From assembly GCA_025349905.2 (NCBI GenBank), contig MU624591.1, positions 1-44,517 on the forward strand: 44,517 bases of DNA. Reading direction: 5' to 3'. The notes under the pieces were generated by a model, which saw nothing but the letters and a program-made list of their open reading frames with translations, ran no database searches and had not been told where the DNA came from. The translations under genes were made by a program, and so were the position numbers. The DNA comes from Blastocladiella britannica (taxonomy: Eukaryota; Blastocladiomycota; Blastocladiomycetes; Blastocladiales; Blastocladiaceae). Of the stretch, positions 30,699-40,599 are shown piece by piece. Each line of letters starts with the position of its first letter. Positions within the stretch are counted from its first letter, which is position 1.

Positions 30699-33600
30699 TT
30701 AATGACGCATTCCAAACGACCCACCCATACCAAACTGACCGGCCGCCATCATGGCATCCGACATGCTCACGGCGGGTTTGCTGTCATCTTTTTGTTGAAT
30801 TCGTGTTCCATGGAATTCAGCAAAACAAAATCACAACAGCAGAAAAAGTAAAGAAAACGACGTACTGCGCTGCGCGGCATGGATCTGGCGGTGGACAAGT
30901 ACCAAAAAGTCGACGTAGGGCATGGCCTCGTGGTTCTTGTCCTCGGTCATGTGCGACACAAACTCGAGCTCCTGCTGGTCCATCCCTTGGCGCACGATCT
31001 GAATGGCCAAGTGGCGCTTGTACCGCACCGCCAAGTCGCCCAGGAACGCCTGCAGCTTGTGCGAGGCCGGGTGGTCGCGGGCGGCAATCACGTGCTGCGA
31101 GACGTCCACCTGTGCGAGCGACGGCGCGCCAAGAATGCCCCGCAAGTACTCGGGGTCAATGTTGCGGCCCAGCCACAGCATCGCCACCTGACCGTTCTCG
31201 AGCAAGTAGCACCCGTCGGCGTCCAACCGCTCGTACGAAACACGCGTGTGCACGGGCTCGCCGTCGCGGTGCAGCGCAAACATCCGCGGGTACAGCAGCG
31301 GCACCTGCAGCGGCGTGGCCATCGACCGCAGCTCGCGCATCGACGCCACTCGCAGGTCCGACGGCAAGTCGCCCGCCCGGAGCGCGCGGTTCTTTTGCAG
31401 CGCCAGCGTCATCACCGGCAGCAGTTTCAGCGTCTCGGGCAAGATCAGTTGGCCCGGGGACGTGCCCGAAGCGCAGTGCTGCCGGTACGCCGTGAGCACC
31501 TTGACGCACTTGTCGGTCAAGTGCTCGCGCACCGTAGACAGCGGCATCGACAGTGCTGCGGCGCACGCCGACTTGGCCAGGAAATTGACGGCGGTGTCGA
31601 GCTCGGCGAACCGGAACACGTTCCCAAGAAGCGTGGTGGTCGACAGCGAGATGGTGTGCACGCGAATGCGGCGCGACCCGGTCGCCGACGTGTACAGCAG
31701 CGCCACCTGGATCGCCGCGTCCTTGTTCTCCTCGAGCTTGCCGTCGAGCCGCAGCGCCACCGCAATCGCCTTGTCGGCGTCGATGCCTGCGAGCTCCAGG
31801 TCGGTCCCGTCCTTGGAGTAGAAATTGCCCAAGTGGTCCGTGATCTTGAGCCCGGTGGACACCCGCACGCGCATCAGCGCATTGGACCCGAACGCGCGCG
31901 AGAGCGACCGCAGCACGTCCGTGTGCAGCCGTGCGCCATCGCGCGCCAGCGTGAACTGCGGGTAGAGCACCGCCGACCCGCCCGTGGTGGCCGACAGCGT
32001 GCCGATCGTCGCCACGTCCATGTACGAGTACGGGAACAGGAACTGGTCAATGCACACCCCGGCCTCCACCGCCTGCTTGGCCAGGGTCACCCAGAACGGC
32101 TCCGCTGGCATGAACAGGTCCTTTTCCTTATGCGTGCCGTACGCCTTGGGATCCTCGCGCTGCTTGAGCGCGCCGGGGCCGGACGTTGGGAGCGATGTGT
32201 GGAAAATGAGCATGCGGCCGCCACGGGTCTTGAGGTGCGACACCACCGCCTGCACCACGGCGCCCAGAACGCTGTCGGTGGCCCGGTTGTCCTGGAAGAG
32301 CGTCGGGAGCGCGTCCAAGAACGATTCGATCGCCAGGCGCGACTCGAACGGGTCCACGACGAATCCCTCAGAAATGGGGACAAACATGTCGTCCACGTCC
32401 GAAACAATCAGCATTTGGAATTGCTCAAAGGTGGGCTATTTATTTTATTTTGTCAGTTGTGTTTGTGTGTCGGTGCAGCAAAAAAAAAGGGGACGTACGT
32501 GGAAGTTGTAAAAGTGGACACTCTTGTCGTACGTCAGAATTCCAACCTTGGCGCCCTTGGGGAAGCGCGATTCTGCGTCGGGCGAGTAGAGCCAGTCACG
32601 AATGATGCTGGCCATTTGGGCGAGCAAGCCAGACTGCACAGCGTTCCAGGAGACGTCGATCGCAATCACATAGGCCAGGGGCTGCGGCGGCGACGAGTAA
32701 AACTCCTTGCCCGCAACGTACTCGACGGTGCCGTAACGCAGCTCGGGGCGCTGCATAATGTCGCTGCGGCGGCCCGACATGTCGAGGTTGCTAAAGTAGT
32801 CCGCAGGGACTGCCGATCAAAGTTTCAGTGAGCACTTTCCCCATTTAAAAAAAAAAAAACATACCCTCATTCTCTACAGCGCAAAAGTTGCACACAAACT
32901 TGCGGCCGCCGTCGATAAATGGCATCATGGGGTTGATGTAGGCGCGGCAGCGACGACAGCGCACGGGGCCTGACGTTCCCGGCTCCAAGACGGCAATCTC
33001 GGCCTCCCCGGCCTCGAGCTCCGCCAGGGGCTGCACAATGGCGGCCAGCGGCAGTGCCGATTGCGTCAGCAGCTCCTCGGTGCACGGGACGTTGTTGGTG
33101 GTCATGCGAATGAAGCGGGGCGACGCAATGCCCTCGTCCAGTACCATGTAGCGCGTGGTGGGCAGCGGCGGCACCGTCTTGGACATGGTGCGGTACGGTT
33201 CGGCCACAAACTGGGCCTGATCAGCCGCCTGCACGTCCACGGGCGACGGAACATCGTCTGGGTTGATCTTGCCCTTTGCTGGCGGGGCGGCGCCGGCACC
33301 TGGGGCGCCGGGGTAGCCGGGAGGCGCGGTTCCGGGATAAGCGGACTGACCAGGCGGGGGAACGGAACCGGGTCCCGGGTAGCCCTGCGCCGCAGGAGGC
33401 TGTTGCGGTGGTTGCTGGCCCGAGTAAGGCTGTTGAGGTGGTTGCTGACCAGGGTACGGCTGCTGCGGCGGCTGTCCAGGGTAAGGTTGCTGGGACGGCT
33501 GCTCACCAGCGTAAGTCTGCGGCGGCGGCTGCTGGCCGGGGTAGGGCTGCTGGCTGCCGGGAGGGTACCCAGCAGCCGCTGCCATCGGCGGGGCAGCAGC

Positions 33601-34233
33601 GCCGTACGGAGGTTGCATCGGCGGCTGGGGAGTACCGCCACCACCACCACCGAGCGACATGTGGCTCATGCCGTTCGCAAGTTGGTGCATGCTGGGGCCC
33701 GGCGCGGCGCCAGGGCCAGCAGCGGTCGGCGGAGGCGTGCCAGGGCCGTACCCGGGCTGATCGGGGTACAGTTTACGGCGCATGCCGGCCGGCGGTGACG
33801 TGCTGGTGCCAGCATACGGGGCAGGAGGCGCGCCTCCTGCGCCCATACCAGGTGGCGGCGTCGCGCCGTAACCCGGGGGAGGGGCGGCCGCGGGGGCGCC
33901 GTAGCCCTGTGGGGGGCCATAGCCTTGCGGCGGGTATCCTTGCGGTGGTTGCTGCTCATAACCTGTGTCGGTTTCGTTGGGCGTGAGGTTGGTTTGGGGC
34001 GGCCGAACCGATCGGTCACATTATAGGGAAAAAAAAGAGCGCCCGCACCTCCTGCTCCGGGAGGAGCGCCGTAGCCCATCGGGTACTGGGGCTGCTGCGG
34101 TTGCTGGGGCGGTGGCGCGCCATAGGGATCTTTCAGAGCATTGTCAGTGAGAGAAGCGCGTTTGGCTTTTTGAGTTGAGTGTGGGCGTACTCTGCGGCGG
34201 CGGCTGTCCGGAGGCACTCGGGTAGCCTTGCAT
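30699..34233 (-). CDS. SEC24: COPII coat subunit SEC24
   Basis: Six exons on - (34233-34191, 34129-34049, 33962-32865, 32809-32499, 32435-30866, 30787-30699) encode 1063 residues. A Pro/Gln/Tyr/Gly-rich N-terminus of about 300 residues holds tandem QQPYPGQQPP units. The zinc finger (CRRCRAYINP, then CNFC) is followed by the trunk (VPADYFSNLDMSGRRSDIMQRPEL, VIAIDVSWNAV, LIVSDVDDMFVP), beta-sheet and helical domains, and gelsolin-like end (YLLENGQVAMLWLGRNIDPEYL). SEC24 selects cargo at ER exit sites as partner of SEC23. The last exon adds a short Met/Gly-rich end. The acceptor for it (30788) is chosen for frame. Exon 1 is 43 nt; its identity rests on the PYGAPPPQ-like continuation. Confidence 0.95.
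33390..33570 (-). repeat. Tandem Pro/Gln/Tyr/Gly repeats in SEC24 N-terminus
   Basis: About five imperfect copies of a 27-36 nt unit encode variants of Q-Q-P-Y-P-G-Q-Q-P-P. Copies are near identical at DNA level (tgttgaggtggttgctgacc type), which suggests recent expansion by slippage or unequal crossing over. Confidence 0.8.
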
Positions 34234-34705
34234 TGTAATGTTTTCCGGTTCGATCAATTACTTCTGTTGTCGGGGTGGTCGGTGGGTGCCGAGTGGACGA
34301 CGACGGCGACGCGTTCGTTTAAGATTTTTGTTGATGTGGCAAAGAGGCCTCTCGCCTCTCGCCCGCCACACCAACATTTCAACCTCGTCTCGCTTCGTCT
34401 CGTCTTGCACGCGTAATCTTCCTTGGACACCTGGCATTGACACCTCGTACTCGAAAGGCACTCGTATGTGGAGATGTTGTACTTCCCAGTTGAGTTTTCC
34501 CCAATGGTCCCACTCCAAACTATTGAATTTTTGGCTTGGTAATTTTGTGTGTCCACACAGCGCTTGTTGACCGTCAACAAAAGGAGGTGTCGTCCGCGTC
34601 TTTTGACTTTTTCAGAAAACAAACTTTGGGCTCACTTTCATCTTGCCCGGATTACGCGCGACCTGCATCGACCCATCCTCACTCCTCCAATTCCTCTCCT
34701 TGCAA
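34234..34705. promoter_or_regulatory. Divergent intergenic region between SEC24 and the Ala/Glu-rich orphan gene
   Basis: This 472-bp stretch separates two divergent starts. It is AT-richer than the flanking coding DNA and has pyrimidine-rich blocks (for example 34661-34700) close to the orphan start. I see no TATA box, RNA gene or conserved ORF. Small ORFs here have no recognisable similarity. It most likely holds both promoters and 5' UTRs. Confidence 0.5.
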
Positions 34706-36461
34706 ATGGCTGCCAAGAAAAAATCTCCCCCGCGCAACACTCGCCGCAACACTATTCGCCGCACTACCAAAACCCCTACTCCGCCCATTGCTCCAGACAA
34801 TTGCACACTTGCTTCACCGACCCTCACCAAGTCTGCTGTACCCGCAACTATTGACGACAACGACATTCCGCCTGTCGCCACCTACATTTCCGACAACAAT
34901 AGCAACAAAGAAGAAGATTCAATGTCCTTCAACATGCTACGCATCTACCTTCCGAGCCAGTTTGCGACCTCGTCGCTTCAGTCCTCCATTGGTATGCACT
35001 TGTGGGGTTTGGTAGTGCTCCTGCCGTTTTTTCGTTTTGTTTAGCTCACTCATGGGCACTTGCCTCAATTGGTTTACAGAGCTCTTTTTGCAGCCAGCGG
35101 CCAACGGCTCGGGCAAGTCCCCCGCATTCACGCTGCGCCCCGTCCCGCGCGCGACCCATGCCACGCCCGCAGCACCCTACATTCTCGTGGACTCGTACAA
35201 CGCGCGCAAGCTCTTGACCATGCGCCGCGATATTCGCATCACTGACAAGGAGGACACGTCGTCGTCGTCTAAAAAAGCGCCTACCGCTGCCGAGGCCGCA
35301 GCAGCTGTGCAGGAGGACCAAGAGAATGATGCTACCGACGAGACCGCGCCACTGCCCAGCCCGGGCGAGGATATGGTGTGGATGCTCGACTTTGCCTCGG
35401 TCTCTGAGTCCGACTCGGCTCACCCTCCCTCGCCAACCCACTTCACGACTGCCAGTGCTGCTGGTGATGCCGCGCTCCCCCTGGAGGAGATCGTGGAGGC
35501 GGCCGTGGAAATGGTTGGTGACGACAAGATTGCCGAGCTGGACGACGACGATGAGATCCCTGTCGTTGCCGCCGCTGAGCCGGCCATTGTCGATGACAAC
35601 GCTGCCACTGCCGCTCTCGTTGACGCCGTTGTCGATCTTGCTGTCGTCGATGCTTCCGTTGAGGCCGCATTGGTCGTTAATGCCGTCGCAGTTGACGCAG
35701 CGGAGGCTGAGCTTGCTGCCGCCGAGGTTCCCGCCGTCGAAGTTGAAGCTGAGGTATCAATGGAGGCATCAGCGACCGAGGCAGCACCAGCAGCAGCATC
35801 AGGGCCATCTGTCGAGGCAACCGCTGCAGAGCCAACTGCAGAGGCAGCGTCCGCCGCGCCATCAGAGCAGGACGCGGACCGTGCACTGGTGGCCGTGGAC
35901 TCGGCCACGGATCTGGTGCGAGTTCCCTCCAAGATCATTGTCACCCCGGCCACCATGGATCGCCCGGCCATTGCTGCCATTGTCGCGGACGACGAGACCC
36001 CCGTTCGAGACGTGGCGACCATCCCCGCATCCACGCACGACTCGACGCGCTCGCTCCCACCCACGTCGGCCCGGTCCGTCGCCAGCCCCGCGTCGTCAGT
36101 CAACAGCCCCCTGGCGTCATTGACGCTGCCTCGCAAAGACGCACACCCGTCCCTGCTCCGCCGCCTCAGCAACACGCTCCTGCGCCGAAAGTCCGATGAT
36201 GTGCTGCCCCGCGCTGCTACCCCGTCGTCATCAGTATCGGCACCCGCTGTTCAGTCGCCGACGACACTCAACCGCAAGCGGAGCTCGCTGCTTGCCATCT
36301 TTGAAAAGAAGGATCCCGCGCAAAAGGCGGCCGAAAAGGAGGCCAAGATTGCCAAGAAGGCCGCCAAGGAGGAGGCGGAGCGCGCTGAAAAGGCGGCCAA
36401 GACTGCCCGCAAGGTAGAAAAGAAGCAGCGCAAGGCCGCTGCCGCCGCTGGTGCCCATTAA
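34706..36461 (+). CDS. Unrecognised Ala/Glu/Val-rich protein with basic C-terminal coiled segment
   Basis: Two exons (34706-34991, 35080-36461) encode 555 residues. I do not recognise it. The first 30 residues are basic (KKKSPPRNTRRNTIRRTTK), a possible nuclear or nucleolar signal. A small non-repetitive part around 75-150 (MLRIYLPSQF, FTLRPVPRATH, YILVDSYNARKLLTMRRDIRI) looks like a folded module split by the intron. Residues 170-310 are an Asp/Glu/Ala/Val-rich low-complexity stretch. Ser/Pro-rich sequence follows with a basic patch LLRRLSNTLLRRKS, a typical basophilic kinase site, and SLLAIFEKKDPAQ. The end is a Lys/Ala/Glu helix with AEKEAKIAKKAAKEEAERAE. Codon bias and an intron with normal borders support a real gene. 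It may be lineage-specific. Confidence 0.65.
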
Positions 36462-36757
36462 TGTTTGCCATTGAGTTTATTATTGCAGAAAAATCATCTT
36501 GCGTGCCTGAGGGTCGTGAAATACAAAAAAAAAAAAAAAAAAAAAAAAAATTTATTGTGGATCTTGATTGAGCTGATTTGGACATCACCACATCTTCGGC
36601 AGGAAATCCTCCTCCCTTAATCCCTCACTTCCGTGGAAGCCTTTCTTACCCTCCTCCAATAGAAATTTCCATCTAATTTAACTTTAATTAAGCTCCATTC
36701 CAATTGCTTCTTGTAAATAGCTTTCACTTAACAACAACATAACACCCGAAAAAAAAA
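36462..36757. other. Intergenic region between orphan gene and SLC43-like transporter
   Basis: This 296-bp AT-rich gap holds the 3' end of the orphan gene, the A27 tract, and the promoter of the transporter. Pyrimidine-rich sequence (36601-36660) and TTTAACTTTAATTAAG near 36677 are visible. No clear TATA box or RNA gene is seen. Confidence 0.5.
36524..36550 (+). repeat. A27 homopolymer
   Basis: Twenty-seven consecutive A lie 63 bp after the orphan stop codon and are followed by TTTATT. It is by far the longest homopolymer in the window and stands out in GC-rich DNA. Confidence 0.9.
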
Positions 36758-39700
36758 ATGATACCCGCAAAAATTGATCTGGAAAGCGGGGAAAAGTCGC
36801 TCGCGCCGGCGACCGCAGCAACAGCCCAGCAGCAGTCGTCGATCCTCGAGCTCGCAGTGGCCTCAACGTCCATGCTCACCTCGTCCCACACCCACTCGGG
36901 GCTGTTAAACAACAACAATTCCAGCCCCAGCGGATCCGTACATCCAACACAAACAACAACAGGGGCTGCGTGGGCAGATGACGGCTCTGTTCCAACTCCG
37001 CTCAAAGGCAAGCGCAAGGACGAAGATGGCAATCCCGGTGGAATCGAAGACGGCAATCTGGGATCACACGCGACGTTTACCAGCGAGCTGTGGGCTCCAT
37101 CCCAGACGGTGATCATCCCAATCATCCCCGAGACCTCCCCACCTCGCTCGCTCTTGCAGCGATACATTCTCGTGTTTGGGACGTTTGGGTCTGTGCTGCT
37201 CACGGCGGGTGTCAGCGCTGGCTACAGTCCACTCAAGGATATGTTGACGGACGACAGCGTTTTTGCTTGGCTGTGCCCCGCCGGCACCTCAGCACCTTGC
37301 GTGGACCAGCTTCTCAGATTCGATCTCATGTTTACGCTCTCTGGCGCACTGGGATCGTTCCTGGTTGTTCCAACGGGTTTTTTACTTGTACAGTCCTCCC
37401 AACTTTTGGACTCCTTCTCCAACCACTCAAATTTACTTATATACAGGATCGAGTGGGACCGAAATGGCTCTACCTCATCGCCGCCGTGTCCTTTGTCGCA
37501 TCGCTCGCCATGTTCGGCATCTGTCTGTCGATTGGAGGTCAAGCAGAGATGGGCATCATCGTTGCATTCATCCTCATGTCCACGGCAGGATCGGCCCTGT
37601 ACACGGCATCGTTTCACGTCGCCAACGTGTTCCCACGGCGAGCGGGTCTGATCACTATGGGCCTGAATGTGGCATTCGACATGTCCGCCATGGTCTTTAC
37701 GCTCCTCCAGTTTGCCCATCAGGCCGCACCAGTGGCATTGCGCGCTGCAGTCGACCGCGCATTCTTTGACTGGTACAACTTCGCCGGGGCTATTGTATTT
37801 GTCTTTGCCGCATTAAACATGCCTCGATCGTCCATCTTACCCGGAGGGGAATGGAGTGGGCCCGACGCTGACGGAAACCCGTTTGCAGTCGCCCCCAAAA
37901 GCCCTTCCCGTGCCTCTACCCCTGCGGATCCCGCGTCAAGCGACACCGAAAAGGCGCTCGTGGCCGGCTCTGGCTCACCGGTGCGGCTGCAAGCAGTGCA
38001 CGAGACGGTTGCGCGAGATCGCCCAAAGTCCCTGAATGTTGAAATCGCTACGCTCCCATATGTCATGCAAGCCGCCGCTGCCAACAGCAGGCCTGGAAGC
38101 CCAAGGCGTCTGACCGATTCGCGTCCCTCGTCGCCCACTGCTGCTGCCGCCTCTACTGGCCTTCCTATTCAACCCTCTTCGGGCGAGCCCCCAGCTTATG
38201 AGCCACCACCCGACATTCCGCTCCAGCGGACACTCAAAAGCGCGCGTCGTGCGGGCACTGCTACTTCGACACGAACCAACCGGCAGTCCACGTCTCCTCA
38301 CTCGGCAGTCCTCCGTTTTTCAAGCCCAGAGAAGGATTATGTGATCACCATGTCGCCAGGCACCACCATGTCGCGAAGGCCGTCCACTGGAGAGCGCCCG
38401 GCGGCTGTACAGGTATCCCCAGCTGCAATATCGTCATCTTCGCCAAGTGAGGTTGCTGCTGCTGCTGCTGCCTCTCCTCCTCCTCCAGCACCGCTGCCGT
38501 CAACGTCGCCATTGTCGCCTCGCCAGCACTTGACGCAACTGCACAACCCGCTTCCGACTCTCCATAGTCACTTTGAGCTTTTCGATGACACCGAGGCATC
38601 CTCAAGTTCCGCTCGCCCATTGGCTCCTCATCCCGAGCAGTTCCCGGCCACCACAACAACGCTGTCCGGGAGCCCCCCGCCCAGCGGCAAACTGTCGCTC
38701 CTCAATCGCGCGCGCCGCAGTTTCACCGTTTCGGGATCGCCGACGTCACCGCCATCGGGAATGCCCGCCTCACCACAGCCACCGCGTAGTCCGTCGTCCT
38801 ACAATTCCAAATTTGGCGGCACCGTCACTCGCTCGCGCCGCAGTAACAGCACCACTGCGCGGCCTCCATCGTCGCCGGGCATGTCGCCAGGCTTCTCGCC
38901 ATCAAGTGGGATGGGGACAGGTGTCCGACTCTCTCGTCCAGCAACGGCCACCTTCTTTTCCGGGATGGTGCCCGCCAGTGTCGTGCAGGCCATGGTCACA
39001 CAGCCCATGACCGAGACTGGGTCGTGGTCGTCGCTGGTGTTGTCGATTCGCGAGCTCGACGGCGCCGGAAGCAACAAGTCGCTCGCGAATAGCGAGTTTG
39101 GGTCGCGGGGAGGGTCTGTCTCGCTGTCGCGCCCCTCGCCGCGCATTTTGGCCGCGGCCATGAGCCAGTCGCTCACCAATCTCAATCCATCGGGGCTCTC
39201 ACCCCAAAGCCGTCGCGGATCGCTCATGGGGCCGAACGCAGCTAGTCCTGGTACTACTGGCTCTTCCCCGACAGCAGTTGCCAGAACCGATGATGCCAGC
39301 CCAAGCAGCCAGATCGCCGTCTCCCTGAGCTCTACGGCAACCGACGTGGCCGCGATGACGTCCCCCGGACACACCAATACGCACAACACCATGCAGCGCA
39401 CGATGCGGCCCATGTCCAGTGGCGCCTACTCAGAGTGCGCGCAAAACATGGTCGGGATCGACATACACGACATGAGTGCCATGAGCCGGCACGGGAGGCG
39501 AGCGACCATGTCGCGCAGTGCTCGGTCAGCACGGTCGCCATCGCCGACCATGAACCCACCGCAGTCCGAGGCACAAATGCTCACGCAAACCGCCAACATG
39601 TGTCTGACCCTGGAACACTTTTCGATCGGCAAGCAGTACCAGTCGCCGTTTTACGTGTTTTTCGTGGTGCACACGCTGCTGACGATCCTGCAGCTCAATT

Positions 39701-40353
39701 TCTACCTCACTTCGGTCAACAACCAGCTCATGTACATGTACGCCGAGGTGGTTGCGACATCGGCCAACCCAGAGTCTTTGGTAACGGTTGCTCAACTGCT
39801 CTCGGCGTGGTCCATCATGCTGCCCACGTGCTCGGTGCTGGTCACCCCGTTCCTGGGACCGCTGCTCATGTACTCGGCGTACCACACCATGTTTCTGGTG
39901 GTGTCGGGGACCACGCTGGTCGCTGGCGCTTTGGCGATGGTCCCGAACTTGTACGTGCAGTACCTGACGATGCTGGTCTTTTCCATGCTACGGCCGATGG
40001 TGTGGACTATTGCGTATGTTCCCTTTTATTTCGTTCTTTTTTGAAATTTGGTAATTGACATATTGCTGTATAGGTGCAACTATGTCGGCAAAGTGTTTGG
40101 ATTTGGATCGTTTGGCCGGCTGTACGGCGTCCTGCTGTTCATGGTCGGATGCATCAACTTTGTTGCCTACGGGTTCAACACGCTCTCGCTGCAGCTTGGA
40201 TCTTACAAGGTTGCCAACGCATGCATATTGGGAATGCAAACGCTGGGATTGGTGCTTCCCGTCCTCTTGTACACTTGGCAGCACGGGTTCAAAGTTCGCT
40301 TGGCCACCATTGACGATGCCGCGGATCCGGAGGGGAAAGAGGCTGAGATCTAG
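36758..40353 (+). CDS. Major facilitator transporter, SLC43/FMP42-like, with very long central loop
   Basis: Three exons (36758-37387, 37447-40013, 40074-40353) encode 1158 residues. A disordered N-terminal tail of about 130 residues precedes helix 1 (YILVFGTFGSVLLTAGVSAGY). The loop after helix 2 keeps the MFS element DRVGPKWLYLIAA. STAGSALYTASFHVANVFPRRAGLITMGLNVAFD and, in the C-half, FGSFGRLYGVLL fit the SLC43 and yeast Fmp42 family, where animal members carry large neutral amino acids. The six N-terminal and six C-terminal helices are separated by about 595 residues (about 340-935), rich in Ser/Pro/Thr with many RRxS and SP sites. Typical members have loops near 100 residues. The substrate is not predictable, and the mitochondrial label of Fmp42 cannot be transferred. 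The start is the first ATG after the A/T-rich leader. Confidence 0.83.
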
Positions 40354-40599
40354 CGTCCGTGACATTGATTGTATAATAAAATGTGCTCCATCAGCAAACA
40401 CACTACTTCGATTTTTTTCTAGCCTCTGAAAAGGCCCAATATTTCCACATAATTCGATTGGCCGTACCTCGTACTGCTGCTTGTTTTTCAAGTCCCGGGT
40501 TGTCACTGTTACCCATCGTCTCGATTTTTGCGTTTGCTGATATCCCTCCTACTTTTTATTCAGCAATTCGGTGTTATGCTATTCTACAATTGCGGCTCC
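40354..40599. other. Convergent intergenic region, transporter and bHLH 3' ends
   Basis: This 246-bp AT-rich gap lies between two stop codons. AATAAAAT at 40374-40381, just after the transporter stop, may serve as a polyadenylation signal for the + gene. I see nothing else. Confidence 0.5.

Noticed and set aside
30879..32831. 650-codon open frame on + opposite SEC24
   Set aside because: SEC24 on - is conserved over the whole stretch. The + reading is His/Arg/Gln-rich noise typical of antisense to GC-rich codons, and it crosses SEC24 introns.
36524..36550. Orphan gene as a retrocopy, because of the A27 tract behind it
   Set aside because: The gene has an intron with normal borders and there is no sign of target duplication.
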